Assembly (NCBI RefSeq): GCF_003351765.1
Contig: NZ_CP031229.1
Span: 2,790,001 to 2,854,000 of the forward strand
Origin: Ornithinimicrobium avium
Lineage (GTDB): Bacteria; Actinomycetota; Actinomycetes; Actinomycetales; Dermatophilaceae
Direction: 5' to 3'
Length of the DNA: 64,000 bases
Part shown: positions 44,374-53,551 of the stretch, one piece after another
How positions within the stretch are numbered: position 1 is the first letter of the stretch
Layout: the number at the start of each line of letters is the position of its first letter
Made by a program: the position numbers and the translations under genes
The notes under the pieces: model-generated
Seen by the model: the letters and a program-made list of their open reading frames with translations, nothing else
Database searches by the model: none
What the model was told of the DNA's origin: nothing

Positions 44374-45459
44374 GTGGCATCAGACTCTGGTCCGCAGGCG
44401 GACGCGGTCCACTGGGCAGCCCTAGACGGCCTCCGTGGCGTGGCGGTCGTCGCCGTGCTGCTCTATCACGCCTTCCCTCAGCTGGCCCCTAACGGATTCG
44501 CTGGCGTGGACGTCTTCTTCGTTCTTAGCGGATTTCTCATCACCTCACTGCTAGTGCGAGAGCGAGAACGCTACGGGCGGGTATCGCTTCCGAACTTCTA
44601 CATGCGTCGCATCCTGAGGCTTTACCCTGCCCTCCTGCTCACGGTAGGTCTGGTCCTCGGGCTCCAAGCTGGTCGAGGCGAACTGCGCGAGGCGGTCCCT
44701 GGCGCCGTTGCTGCCGTGCTATACGTCTCGCACGTAACGATCGGTCTCGGCATCGACTCCGGTTTTCTCTCCCACACCTGGACGCTCTCGCTCGAGGAGC
44801 ACTTTTACTTGTTCTGGCCAGTCGTGCTGCTTGGGTTGCTGGCAGGACGGCTAAGGCGCTCACTGGCTGTGATCGCACTGCTGATGCTGGGTCTGGCGAT
44901 TCTGCCCGGCGTTCTGCCTGGCACCGTTGGGGCCATGTACTGGCGTGGACTACCCATGCTCGTCGGAAGCTGCATCGCTCTTGTGCTTCCCCGCCTCCCG
45001 CCCAGTACGGTTTGGTGGGGCAGGTCGGGTCTTGTCTCTCTGGCGGTCCTGACCGTCATCCTCATGACTCCCGTTGCAGTACCTGCGGTGCTCATGCGGG
45101 GACCGTTCGGGATCCCCACGATTCTGTCGGTCGTGGTGATCGTCGGGTTCGTCGTGGCAAGAAGGTCGCTTGGGGCCAGGTTCCTCTCTGTCGTCCCGCT
45201 CACCTGGCTGGGCGTCCGTGCCTACGGCCTGTACCTATACCACTTCCCTATCGTGCTCTCGCCCGTGGTCTCCAAACTGATGTCGGTGCTCGGTGTCGAG
45301 ATGCTTTGGCTGGGGAACATGCTTCTGGCCCTCGGCATCACAGTCGTCTGTGCGGGCGCGTCCTACCGCTGGGTGGAGGCTCCGTTCCTGCGCTTGAAAG
45401 ACAGGTTCCGCATCCGGGAATCACGTGACCCAGCGGCGGCGGCGTCGATCCGAAACTGA
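44374..45459 (+). CDS. Acyltransferase-3 family membrane protein
   Basis: The 361-residue OafA-like protein has about ten membrane helices. LDGLRGVAVVAVLLYHAF (near 18-35) carries the catalytic His region, GVDVFFVLSGFLITS (near 44-58) the second motif, and TWTLSLEEHFYLFWP (near 134-148) the third. It would O-acetylate a polysaccharide or its lipid-linked precursor. No SGNH domain is attached. Its 3' end overlaps the convergent GT4 gene by 39 bases. Confidence 0.88.
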   Translation: MASDSGPQADAVHWAALDGLRGVAVVAVLLYHAFPQLAPNGFAGVDVFFVLSGFLITSLLVRERERYGRVSLPNFYMRRILRLYPALLLTVGLVLGLQAGRGELREAVPGAVAAVLYVSHVTIGLGIDSGFLSHTWTLSLEEHFYLFWPVVLLGLLAGRLRRSLAVIALLMLGLAILPGVLPGTVGAMYWRGLPMLVGSCIALVLPRLPPSTVWWGRSGLVSLAVLTVILMTPVAVPAVLMRGPFGIPTILSVVVIVGFVVARRSLGARFLSVVPLTWLGVRAYGLYLYHFPIVLSPVVSKLMSVLGVEMLWLGNMLLALGITVVCAGASYRWVEAPFLRLKDRFRIRESRDPAAAASIRN

Positions 45460-46632
45460 CTTTCGCCGGAGCGCTAGGTCGTAGATCGTGCGCAGTCGCG
45501 GAGCCTGAGATCGTGCGGAGAAGCGCTCGTTGAAGCGTTGCGCGGCAGCGGTGGAAGCACTGTCCCACTGGTCTGCATCCTCGAGCAGCCGGAGCATGCT
45601 AGCGACGAAGGCGTCTACGTCCCCGGCGGGGCAGACCGTCCCAGCGTCATCCCCCACGAGGTCGGGGAGGGAGCGGTAGTCCGACACCACTGCCGGAATG
45701 CCCAGGGATAGTGCCTCCATCGCGCTGTACGGAACCCCCGTGTCGAAGTGAGAGGGGTAGACCAACACATCGACCTGGGGAAGCACGTCCTGCAACAGTT
45801 CCTCTCGACTCACTTCGCCCATCCACGTGATGCCGGCTGTGGGGGCGTCGGCAGGTGGAGGTGACCCTGCGACCAGCAGGCGCAGGTCGGGTATGGAGTC
45901 TCGCAGGCGGGCGAATGTTTCCAGTACCGTGTGGCCGCCCTTGGCATCGAAGTCGCGGGCTACAAATCCCAGGGTGGGTGTGTGGGCGGACCGGGGAGAG
46001 GCGGACCCGCCCGGCGGCGGGACCAAATAGTTGGGCTGGACAACGATGTCGGAGGGGTTCCAGCCTCGTGCGAGGAGCCAGCGCTGGAGGTAGGTGCTCG
46101 GGGCGACGAACAGGTTGGCCTGACCGAGGCGGCGGCCGCATAGGGTGGCGTTCCAGGCGGCCCCAATCAGGGTATCGACAGCGTCGGCGATACGCAGACG
46201 ACGGTCTGACCAGCCCCACGCGTCGCCATAGACCCATCGGAGCGGTCCCCCCGCGCTGGCTAGCACTGGAGGTCGGGTACCGAGGAAGAGGTGGCTGAAC
46301 ACGTGGACGTGGACCAGGTCGAAGGCGTCATTCTGCACGCGGAACACACGCACTGGCTCCCGGTACGTCAGACCGGAGCGCCTCACCACGTGCTCGGCCT
46401 TGCGAGCTGCTGCAACGAGCAGTTGACCGACGCGCGCCAGGCCTTGGGTCGTGCTCACGGCCGACCTGGATCCCACTTCGACGAGGGTTCCGTCGTCCAG
46501 CGCTTGGTCGTAAGTGGTGTATTCGACGCCCGGAGGCGGCGACGCCAGGAGCTGACGCGTGTACGTCACGTCCCCCGACGGAGGGTCGCGGTCGGGAACC
46601 GGGGAGATCAGAAGCACTCGTGTCACGCTCAC
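45421..46632 (-). CDS. GT4-type glycosyltransferase
   Basis: The 403-residue protein starts VSVTRVLLISPVPDRDPPSGDVTY with the GDVTYT glycine region; donor-domain marks include LGFVARDFDAKGG near 225-237 and DTGVPYSAMEALSLGIPAVVSD near 297-318, the EX7E region. GTG 46632 is chosen because AGGAGG lies 9 bases upstream; a second GTG (46626) is possible. It is transcribed divergently from the next gene through a shared -10 region. Confidence 0.84.
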   Translation of the reverse strand: MSVTRVLLISPVPDRDPPSGDVTYTRQLLASPPPGVEYTTYDQALDDGTLVEVGSRSAVSTTQGLARVGQLLVAAARKAEHVVRRSGLTYREPVRVFRVQNDAFDLVHVHVFSHLFLGTRPPVLASAGGPLRWVYGDAWGWSDRRLRIADAVDTLIGAAWNATLCGRRLGQANLFVAPSTYLQRWLLARGWNPSDIVVQPNYLVPPPGGSASPRSAHTPTLGFVARDFDAKGGHTVLETFARLRDSIPDLRLLVAGSPPPADAPTAGITWMGEVSREELLQDVLPQVDVLVYPSHFDTGVPYSAMEALSLGIPAVVSDYRSLPDLVGDDAGTVCPAGDVDAFVASMLRLLEDADQWDSASTAAAQRFNERFSARSQAPRLRTIYDLALRRKSVSDRRRRRWVT

Positions 46633-46689
46633 GGCTTGGATCCTCCTGCCTCGTGCCCAAGCAGGTGGGCGTTGTCGTCCCGGGACGTC

Positions 46690-46697
46690 AGTATATT
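46690..46697. promoter_or_regulatory. Overlapping back-to-back -10 boxes of a second divergent pair
   Basis: TATATT (46692-46697, plus) and TATACT (46695-46690, minus) overlap by four bases and are the best -10 matches in this GC-rich gap. Predicted starts give leaders of about 30 bases (plus) and 50 bases (minus), both containing a good Shine-Dalgarno (GGAGG and AGGAGG). Confidence 0.5.
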
Positions 46698-46732
46698 GAT
46701 GGCCTGGGGCGAAGCAGGTATTGGAGGCGTCG

Positions 46733-47623
46733 ATGTCCGTAGGGCTGATAACGAACGTGTATGAGCGCACCTATCGCGCAGTCCTCCAGCCCGGGTACGT
46801 GCAGGGTATCGTCGATTCGCAGCGGCGAACGCTGGATGAGGTCGTCGTCCTCGTCAACAACGTCGCCGACCAGGCGGACGCCAGAGAACGGGCCGAGGCC
46901 CTGGTGAGGTCGGGTGAGCTGAGCGGCTACGCCTTCGTCTCCGACCATCTCGAGGCTGCTCTGCGCGCGAAGCGCATCTCCCGTAGGTCTCTGGGGAAGC
47001 GTCCCTATCTCGTAGACTTCGGGCTGGTCATGCCACACGTTCTGAGGACACGCTGGCTCCTGGGCTGGGACGCGGAGACTCGACTAGTCGATCCGCAGAA
47101 CTGGATCGATCCCGGACTAGAACTCCTACGCGCCGACTCACGCGTGTTGCACGTGTCGCTGAACAGGCCCCCTCGGACGTCGTTCGAGCCTGTCATCGAA
47201 CGAGAGGCTGTGACCAGGGTCGGCGACTTCATCCTGACGCACGGCTTCAGCGACCACGTCTTCTTAATCGATCGTGAGCGCCTGATCCGGGCCCCCTTCA
47301 GGAGCCTCGCCCCTGCGGCGGTTGTGCGTCATGCTCCGCATCCCTACACCTTCGAATACCGGATGGAGAGTTACCAGCGTGCGGCACGTCTGTTCCGCGC
47401 CGTGAATCCAACGATCAAGTACGACACCAACACTGACCCACCGGGTGTCTTGCTGAGGACGGGCGGTCGGAGCTGGGACGACGTCCGTATCCAGGCACTC
47501 TGGCAGTTCGGCTGGACCGTGCTAGACCGGCTGCCGGAGGGGGCCGGACCACGGTTCAAACGCTATCCGCACGGTTGGCCGCGCAAGAATCACGGTGGCG
47601 AGCCCGCCACTTCAGCGCACTGA
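46733..47623 (+). CDS. Putative glycosyltransferase-like protein of unknown family
   Basis: The 296-residue soluble protein starts SVGLITNVYERTYRAVL and continues with QRRTLDEVVVLVNNVAD, which recalls the GT-A opening where a start motif is followed by a strand ending in Asn/Asp, but no clear DxD or ED pair can be assigned (the nearest is LLGWDAETRLVDP near 110-122). GGAGG lies 5 bases before ATG 46733; a TTG at 46721 is in frame. Codon use is AT-richer than the flanks. Location among transferases suggests a role in glycan assembly, but this is inference only. Its 3' end overlaps the convergent gene by 12 bases. Confidence 0.6.
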   Translation: MSVGLITNVYERTYRAVLQPGYVQGIVDSQRRTLDEVVVLVNNVADQADARERAEALVRSGELSGYAFVSDHLEAALRAKRISRRSLGKRPYLVDFGLVMPHVLRTRWLLGWDAETRLVDPQNWIDPGLELLRADSRVLHVSLNRPPRTSFEPVIEREAVTRVGDFILTHGFSDHVFLIDRERLIRAPFRSLAPAAVVRHAPHPYTFEYRMESYQRAARLFRAVNPTIKYDTNTDPPGVLLRTGGRSWDDVRIQALWQFGWTVLDRLPEGAGPRFKRYPHGWPRKNHGGEPATSAH

Positions 47624-48664
47624 GCGCCATACCTGGGCATGAGCTCGTGCTGACCGGTCCCAGGTGAATTGCGCGGCGCGCACACGAGCAAGGAACGTCA
47701 ACCGCACGATCTCGTCGCTGCCGGAAGTGACGTGCTCGAGTCCTGCAGCCAGAGCCTCCGGGGTGGGCGAGACCAATGTGCCGGTCTCACCGACCACCTC
47801 GGGCAGGGAACTTCGATTGCTGCAGAGCAGAGGCGTGCCCGCCGCCATAGCCTCCAGCGCGGGAAGCCCGAAGCCCTCATACAGCGAGGGGACGACCACC
47901 GCGTCCGCGCTGGCGATGAGGCCGGGCATCAGTTCGTCGGCCAGACGCCCGAGATGGACCAATTGCGGTAAGCCGAAGAAGAGTTTCGAGCGCGTCGGGG
48001 TGGTCGGACCCGCGAGCGCGAGCGACCATTCGGGCCGGACTCCCGCAATCCGGCGCCACGCGTCAGCGAGACTGGGTAGGTTCTTGCGCGCAGCCGACCC
48101 CCCGGCGTACAGGACGAAGGGCTTACGGAGCCCGAGCGCGTTGAGAGTCTCGACGTCAAGTGGCTGTGCATCGAAGTAGTCCTCGTCGACACCGTTCGGG
48201 ATGACGACTGGATCCTTAAGTCCGAGCAGCTCCGTCGCCTCATCGGCGGTGAACTGGGAGACGCAGATGACCGCGTCGGCAGCGCGAAGCTCGTGGGCGG
48301 CGGCCTTGACCGGCGCGGACTCGTCAGAGAACTTCCACGAAACCACGTCATGCAGCGTCACGACGTCCGGCCCTGGTGGGGGTGGGAGGAGGAGATCCAT
48401 TCGATGAACCAAGGACCTGCGCTTGTAGATGAGCCCTCCCAAGATGCGACGCTCCAACCGGGTGGCCTTGAAGAGGCGACCCGTCGGGATGCGCCTGTCT
48501 CCTGGGAGGGGAGAACGCAGGGATCGTGACACCACTCGTTGGACTTGCCACTGCTCGCCCTCCGCAGCCAGAGCGGCGTGTGCACGGGAGGTGATCTCCG
48601 TCTCGTACTTCTGGGCCCCCATCGGTGTGGACGTCGCGGTCGTTGCGATCACCAAGTGCTTCAC
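47612..48664 (-). CDS. GT4-type glycosyltransferase
   Basis: The 350-residue GT4 enzyme resembles WbpY/MtfB-like mannosyltransferases: DVVTLHDVVSWKF near 99-111, VICVSQFTADEATELLG near 132-148, VLYAGGSAARKNL near 187-199 and PSLYEGFGLPALEAMAAGTP near 260-279 with the EX7E motif. GTG 48664 is chosen because homology begins there and AGGGG lies upstream; GTG 48700 would add 12 residues. Confidence 0.85.
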   Translation of the reverse strand: MKHLVIATTATSTPMGAQKYETEITSRAHAALAAEGEQWQVQRVVSRSLRSPLPGDRRIPTGRLFKATRLERRILGGLIYKRRSLVHRMDLLLPPPPGPDVVTLHDVVSWKFSDESAPVKAAAHELRAADAVICVSQFTADEATELLGLKDPVVIPNGVDEDYFDAQPLDVETLNALGLRKPFVLYAGGSAARKNLPSLADAWRRIAGVRPEWSLALAGPTTPTRSKLFFGLPQLVHLGRLADELMPGLIASADAVVVPSLYEGFGLPALEAMAAGTPLLCSNRSSLPEVVGETGTLVSPTPEALAAGLEHVTSGSDEIVRLTFLARVRAAQFTWDRSARAHAQVWRSVR

Positions 48665-48723
48665 GCCACCCCTATCGTTGGATCCGGCAGTGATCAGCAC
48701 GGTACCCGGGGACGGGCACCGAC

Positions 48724-48729
48724 TATCCT
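48724..48729 (+). promoter_or_regulatory. -10 box of a leaderless promoter (TATCCT)
   Basis: TATCCT ends 7 bases before the GTG at 48737; no Shine-Dalgarno is present between them. Confidence 0.5.
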
Positions 48730-48736
48730 GCTACCC

Positions 48737-49897
48737 GTGGGTGCTCACACGACGGTAGGCGCTGAAGCGAGATCTGTGGCCCTGATTCCGAGCTCATACC
48801 ATCCTCATTTCGGCGGAGTGGAGGAACATACCCGGCACGTCGCCCGCGGGCTGCAGGAGCGAGGCGTTCGTGTGGAGATCTGGACCCCAGACCGCGGAGA
48901 ACGTCTCGGCATGCAGGAGGTCGACGGCATCCGTGTGCGTTACCTGCCGACGCCTCTGCCGGCGCGCAAGCTGTCGTCTCTCTCGTCCTTGGTGGTGCAG
49001 GCGCCTGCGACGGGAACCGCGTGGTTCGAGGCGTGGCGAGCGTTTCGACCCGACCTTCTACATGTCCAGTGCTTCGGCCCGAACGGGACCTATGCCCTCG
49101 GTCTTGCGCTGCTCAGCCGACGATCATTGGTCCTGAGTAGCCACGGCGAGACGTTCATGGACGACCACGACATCTTTGAGCGCTCGGCGTTGCAACGCCG
49201 AGCCCTTGCGATGGCGTGTGGCCGGGCGGAGGTGGTGACGGGATGCTCGACGATGGTTGCTCAGGACCTCCAGCAGCGGTTCGGTGCCGGCGAGGTGCAG
49301 GTCGTGCCGAACGGGGTGGTCCTAGACCCGGTGGCTTCAAGTCGTCCAGCCACGCAGGAAGAGCAGGTCGTGCTGGCGGCTGGACGCGTGGTGGAGAAGA
49401 AAGGGTTCGACCTACTCATCCGTGCAGCCCAGGCGTTCCCTCCCCACGCTCGCGTGCAGATCGTGGGTGAGGGCCCGGGGCAAAAGGGTCTTGAGAAACT
49501 TGCGACAGAGCTTGGGATCAGAAGCAGGATCGACTTCCTCGGTCGCAAGGACGCGGGCGAGGTGCAACGGCTGATGGCCAAGGCTGATGTCGTCGTTGTG
49601 CCGAGCCGCGTAGAGGCGTTCGGCATCGTTGTTCTGGAGGCGTGGGCGTCAGGCACACCGCTGGTCGCCACGACCCGGGGTGGCCCAGCGGATCTGGTCA
49701 CCGACGGAGTTGATGGCCGTCTTGTCGATCCTGAGGACACCACGGCTCTGGCTAGAGCTGTTGTCCAACTTTTGAGTGATCGCGAGAAATCGCGGCGGAT
49801 GGCGACGCGCGGGCTAGAGACCGTGAGGAGATTCACCTGGGACCGGGTCGTCGACGCCTACATGCAGATCTACGGGTCTGTGCAGTCCGGTCGCTAG
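48737..49897 (+). CDS. GT4-type glycosyltransferase
   Basis: The 386-residue GT4 enzyme has SSYHPHFGGVEEHTRHVA near 18-35 (GGVE loop), SSHGETFMDDHDIF near 134-147, VVLAAGRVVEKKGFDLLIRA near 211-230 and SRVEAFGIVVLEAWASGTPLV near 291-311 (EX7E). It is divergent from the previous GT4 with 72 bases between starts. rmlB begins 9 bases after its stop, but a separate -10 box for rmlB lies across the stop. Confidence 0.87.
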   Translation: MGAHTTVGAEARSVALIPSSYHPHFGGVEEHTRHVARGLQERGVRVEIWTPDRGERLGMQEVDGIRVRYLPTPLPARKLSSLSSLVVQAPATGTAWFEAWRAFRPDLLHVQCFGPNGTYALGLALLSRRSLVLSSHGETFMDDHDIFERSALQRRALAMACGRAEVVTGCSTMVAQDLQQRFGAGEVQVVPNGVVLDPVASSRPATQEEQVVLAAGRVVEKKGFDLLIRAAQAFPPHARVQIVGEGPGQKGLEKLATELGIRSRIDFLGRKDAGEVQRLMAKADVVVVPSRVEAFGIVVLEAWASGTPLVATTRGGPADLVTDGVDGRLVDPEDTTALARAVVQLLSDREKSRRMATRGLETVRRFTWDRVVDAYMQIYGSVQSGR

Positions 49898-49900
49898 GCT
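49895..49900 (+). promoter_or_regulatory. -10 box of a leaderless promoter (TAGGCT) before rmlB
   Basis: TAGGCT overlaps the stop codon of the GT4 gene and ends 6 bases before the ATG of rmlB. No Shine-Dalgarno lies upstream of rmlB. Confidence 0.55.
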
Positions 49901-49906
49901 TCCAGC

Positions 49907-50914
49907 ATGCGACTTCTCGTGACTGGTGGGGCCGGTTTCATCGGTTCCAACTTTGTCCACTTTCTGCTCGAGCACACCGACGTTCGCGTGGCCGTGCTGG
50001 ACAAGCTGACGTATGCGGCGTCGCGTGAGGCGTTGGAAGGTCTGCCGTGCGACCGTGTCGAGCTGGTGGTCGGGGATGTCACGGATGTGGAGCTGGTGGA
50101 TCGTCTCGTCGGTCGTCTGACCGATGACGGTGACGCGGTGGTCCACTTCGCGGCGGAGTCCCACAACGACAACTCCCTCCGCGACCCCAGCCCTTTCGTG
50201 CACACCAACATCGTGGGGACGTTCACGCTGCTGGAGGCGGTGCGAAGGCACGGGGTGCGCCTGCACCACGTGTCGACCGACGAGGTCTACGGCGACCTCG
50301 AGTTGGACGACCCTGAGCGGTTCACGGAGTCCACTGCCTACGCGCCCTCCTCACCGTACTCGGCCAGCAAGGCGGGGGCGGACCACCTGGTGCGGGCGTG
50401 GGTGCGCTCGTTCGGGGTGCGGGCGACGCTGTCGAACTGCTCCAACAACTACGGGCCCTGGCAGCACGTGGAGAAGTTCATCCCCCGTCAGATCACGAAT
50501 CTCTTGGACGGGGGCCGGGTCAGGCTCTACGGCAGCGGCGCGAACGTGCGGGACTGGATCCACGTGGACGACCACTCCTCGGCGGTGTGGACGATCCTCA
50601 ACCACGGCCGGGTGGGTGAGACCTACCTCGTCGGTGCCGACGGGGAGAAGGCCAACCTGGAGGTGGTGCGCCTGATCCTGGAACTGATGGATCGTAACCC
50701 GGACGACTTCGACCACGTCACCGACCGGCCCGGGCACGACCTGCGGTACGCGATCGACCCGACCAAGCTGCGGACCGAGCTGGGCTGGGAGCCACGGTTC
50801 ACCTCCTTCGAAGAAGGCCTGGTACGCACGATCGATTGGTATGCAGCGCACCGGGACTGGTGGGGCCCGAAGAAGGCTGCGGTCGAGGCCGGCTACGCGG
50901 CGAAGGGTCAGTGA
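49907..50914 (+). CDS. rmlB: dTDP-glucose 4,6-dehydratase
   Basis: The 335-residue extended SDR enzyme converts dTDP-glucose to dTDP-4-keto-6-deoxyglucose, the second step of dTDP-rhamnose synthesis. TGGAGFIGSN (5-14) binds NAD; STDEVYGD near 124-131 with the Asp-Glu pair and Tyr151-x3-Lys155 form the catalytic set; SNNYGPWQHVEKFIP is the usual substrate loop. Codon use changes within the gene: about a quarter of the first 80 codons end in A or T, against about one in twenty after 50.39 kb. It overlaps the rmlCD gene by four bases. Confidence 0.95.
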   Translation: MRLLVTGGAGFIGSNFVHFLLEHTDVRVAVLDKLTYAASREALEGLPCDRVELVVGDVTDVELVDRLVGRLTDDGDAVVHFAAESHNDNSLRDPSPFVHTNIVGTFTLLEAVRRHGVRLHHVSTDEVYGDLELDDPERFTESTAYAPSSPYSASKAGADHLVRAWVRSFGVRATLSNCSNNYGPWQHVEKFIPRQITNLLDGGRVRLYGSGANVRDWIHVDDHSSAVWTILNHGRVGETYLVGADGEKANLEVVRLILELMDRNPDDFDHVTDRPGHDLRYAIDPTKLRTELGWEPRFTSFEEGLVRTIDWYAAHRDWWGPKKAAVEAGYAAKGQ

Positions 50915-52323
50915 GCGTGACCGCCGAGGTGCGCGTGCGCCATACCCCGATCCCCGGGCTGCTCAGCGTGGACCTGCCTGTCCATGCCGATGCGCGGGGC
51001 TGGTTCAAGGAGAACTGGCAGCGTGCCAAGATGACCGCTGCCGGGCTGCCGGACTTCGGGCCGGTGCAGCAGTCGGCGGCGCACAACGGTCGGGCGGGCG
51101 TGACGCGGGGGATCCACGCGGAGCCCTGGGACAAGCTTGTCTCCGTCGTGGCCGGGAAGGTGTTCGGGGCCTGGGTGGACCTGCGCGAGGGCCCGACGTT
51201 CGGGACCGTGCACACCCAGGAGCTGGACGAGCACGTCGCGGTCTTCGTCCCGCGCGGGGTCGGCAACTCCTACCAGACCCTGGTCCAGGACACGGTCTAC
51301 TCCTACCTGGTCAACGAGCACTGGTCCCCGGACTCCGCGTACACCATGCTCAACCTCGCCGACGGGACCGCCGCGATCCCCTGGCCCATCCCCCTGGAGC
51401 AGGCGCAGGTCTCGGACAAGGACAAGAACCACCCGACCCTGGCCGACGTCACCCCCGTCCCGCCCCCGCGCACGCTGGTGCTCGGCGCCGGCGGCCAGCT
51501 CGGCAGGGCCCTCGTCGACGCGCTGCCCGGGGCGGAGGCGTTGGACCGGGACGGGCTGGACCTGGCCGATCCGGCCGCGGTCGCCGGCTTCGACTTCACC
51601 GGCGTCGGGACCGTCGTCAACGCCGCGGCCTACACCGCGGTCGACGCCGCGGAGACGCCCGAGGGGCGCCGCGCCGCGTGGGCGGCCAACGCCACCGGGG
51701 CCGCAGCACTGGCCAGGGCCGCGGTGAAGCACCGGTTCACCCTCGTGCACTACTCCAGCGACTACGTCTTCGACGGGACCCAGGAGGTCTACGGCGAGGA
51801 CGACCCGATCGCGCCGCTGTCGGTCTACGGCGCGTCCAAGGCCGCCGGCGACCTGGCCGTGTCCGTGGTCCCACGGCACTACCTGGTCCGCACCTCCTGG
51901 GTCGTCGGGAAGGGCAAGAACTTCGTCACGACGATGGCCGGCCTCGCCGACCGCGGGGTGTCCCCGTCGGTGGTCGCCGACCAGGTCGGCCGGCTCACCT
52001 TCACCGACGACCTCGCCCGCGCCACCGTGCACCTGCTGACCACAGGCGCACCGTACGGGACCTACAACGTGACGAGCACAGGGAACGCCTCTTCGTGGGC
52101 CGACATCGCACGGCAGGTCTATGAGGCCCGAGACGCCGACCCCGCCTTGATAACGGAAACCATCACCGCCGAATACCTAGCGGACCAGGACGGACCGATC
52201 GCACGCAGACCGGCCCGTTCTGTGCTCCGGTTGGGCAAGATCGAGGCGGCAGGCCACGAGGTCGTCGACCAACGGAATGCGCTAACGAAATACTTGGAAG
52301 GTCTGGAGCCCTTTGGGTGGTAG
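50911..52323 (+). CDS. Fused dTDP-4-keto-6-deoxyglucose 3,5-epimerase / dTDP-4-keto-rhamnose reductase
   Basis: The 470-residue protein combines two pathway steps. Residues about 1-180 are the RmlC cupin (GWFKENWQRAKM, GVTRGIHAEPWDK with the catalytic His near 68, VPRGVGNSYQTL). Residues about 186-470 are the RmlD reductase (LVLGAGGQLGRAL, VNAAAYTAVDAAE, YSSDYVFDG, and the YGASK pair near 306-310). Such fusions occur in related actinobacteria. GTG start in a GTGA overlap with rmlB. The last 80 codons, from about 52.08 kb, abruptly become AT-richer at third positions, pointing to a recombination joint. Confidence 0.93.
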   Translation: MSVTAEVRVRHTPIPGLLSVDLPVHADARGWFKENWQRAKMTAAGLPDFGPVQQSAAHNGRAGVTRGIHAEPWDKLVSVVAGKVFGAWVDLREGPTFGTVHTQELDEHVAVFVPRGVGNSYQTLVQDTVYSYLVNEHWSPDSAYTMLNLADGTAAIPWPIPLEQAQVSDKDKNHPTLADVTPVPPPRTLVLGAGGQLGRALVDALPGAEALDRDGLDLADPAAVAGFDFTGVGTVVNAAAYTAVDAAETPEGRRAAWAANATGAAALARAAVKHRFTLVHYSSDYVFDGTQEVYGEDDPIAPLSVYGASKAAGDLAVSVVPRHYLVRTSWVVGKGKNFVTTMAGLADRGVSPSVVADQVGRLTFTDDLARATVHLLTTGAPYGTYNVTSTGNASSWADIARQVYEARDADPALITETITAEYLADQDGPIARRPARSVLRLGKIEAAGHEVVDQRNALTKYLEGLEPFGW

Positions 52324-52348
52324 TGAAGCGCGGGCCGGCCTGCCTGTG

Positions 52349-53470
52349 CTAATAACCGCCAGTCCGTGACCCTGGTGCAGGCGCGGGACGTTGCGAGGGG
52401 CTGGGGAAAAGCCTTCGACCCAGTTGGTGCGTGGGCAGCTCGACGTACCGATACATCAGGGCGGCGAACGCTGTGACCAGCAGAAACACCCCGGTGCCTC
52501 CGACCACGAGCTGGACTGGCCATCCTGGAAGCAGAGCGACGACCGGACCGAGGACTAGCAGAACAGGCTGGTGAAGGAGGTAGAAACTGTATGCGCGTTC
52601 ACCGAAGCGTTCGGAAATTTCGACGGTCTGACCCGTTGGGCGAACTGCGCACATCAACAGGACCAGGCACGCACCGAGCCCGCCCCATGCCAGGTGGATG
52701 ATGACCTCGTTCAGCTGGATCGTCGACGCCAACGTTGCGGCAGCGCCGAAAACGAGCATGCCGAGCGCCCAGTGCCGCGTGTTCAGAGGCTGGGAGCTCA
52801 CCAGTCGAGTCGCACACCACATGCCAGCGACGAATTGCAACAACCTCGAGGGGAGTGCGTGGATGCCGCCCAGCCCGAACCCAACTGGCCCGCTGACTCC
52901 CAGGCTCTGCGACCACGTCCAGACGGTGGCCAGTGCAACGCTCCCGACGAGGAGCGGTGTCATCCCCCAGCGCCGCCAAATCGCCACCAGCACCGGGAAT
53001 ACTAGGTAGAGGTGCAGCTCAAGAGAGATGCTCCACAGCGACCCGTTGATTGACCCGAGGGTGCCGGGAAACCAGGTTTGAATACCGAGGATATGAAGGA
53101 CGAGCTCGGGGAGAGTCGCCTGTCGGGCGACCACGAGATCCCAGGTGCGTGGTCCCATCGCGAGGACCGCAGCGATGGCGAGCGCCAAGTAATAGGCGGG
53201 CAGGATGCGCATCGCGCGCCGGCCGTAGAACTGCTTCGAGTCGAGGTGTCCCATCGCTCGCACGACGGGGAGGAACAGCACGAAGCCGGAGATCACGATG
53301 AAGATGTCCACCCCATGTGCGCCGAGAGCCATCAGCTGTGGCATCTTCCACGGGAGGCTCATGAACGTCCAGTACCCGGCGATGTGGCACACAAGAACAG
53401 CCACGGCAGACAGGCCCCGCAGCGTGTCGATGCCCGTGAGTCGACCCGGCGGTGGTGAGGGGGATGTCAC
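52349..53470 (-). CDS. Acyltransferase-3 family membrane protein
   Basis: The 373-residue OafA-like protein has about ten membrane helices. IDTLRGLSAVAVLVCHIAGYW near residue 14 carries the motif with the catalytic His, GVDIFIVISGFVLFLP near 52-67 the second, and SLWSISLELHLYLVFP near 142-157 the third. GTG 53470 is preferred over TTG 53482 because GGGAGG lies 4 bases upstream. It sits between rmlCD and rmlA on the opposite strand and has a lower GC content than either. Confidence 0.87.
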   Translation of the reverse strand: MTSPSPPPGRLTGIDTLRGLSAVAVLVCHIAGYWTFMSLPWKMPQLMALGAHGVDIFIVISGFVLFLPVVRAMGHLDSKQFYGRRAMRILPAYYLALAIAAVLAMGPRTWDLVVARQATLPELVLHILGIQTWFPGTLGSINGSLWSISLELHLYLVFPVLVAIWRRWGMTPLLVGSVALATVWTWSQSLGVSGPVGFGLGGIHALPSRLLQFVAGMWCATRLVSSQPLNTRHWALGMLVFGAAATLASTIQLNEVIIHLAWGGLGACLVLLMCAVRPTGQTVEISERFGERAYSFYLLHQPVLLVLGPVVALLPGWPVQLVVGGTGVFLLVTAFAALMYRYVELPTHQLGRRLFPSPSQRPAPAPGSRTGGY

Positions 53471-53538
53471 GGTGCCTCCCAAAAATTAGGTTCCCCAGCC
53501 TGCGCGGGCAGTGTATAGCGATGGTTGCGGTGCCCGCA

Positions 53539-53544
53539 TACCCT
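53539..53544 (+). promoter_or_regulatory. -10 box of a leaderless promoter (TACCCT) before rmlA
   Basis: TACCCT ends 7 bases before the rmlA ATG at 53552; there is no Shine-Dalgarno. Confidence 0.5.
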
Positions 53545-53551
53545 GAGTCTC

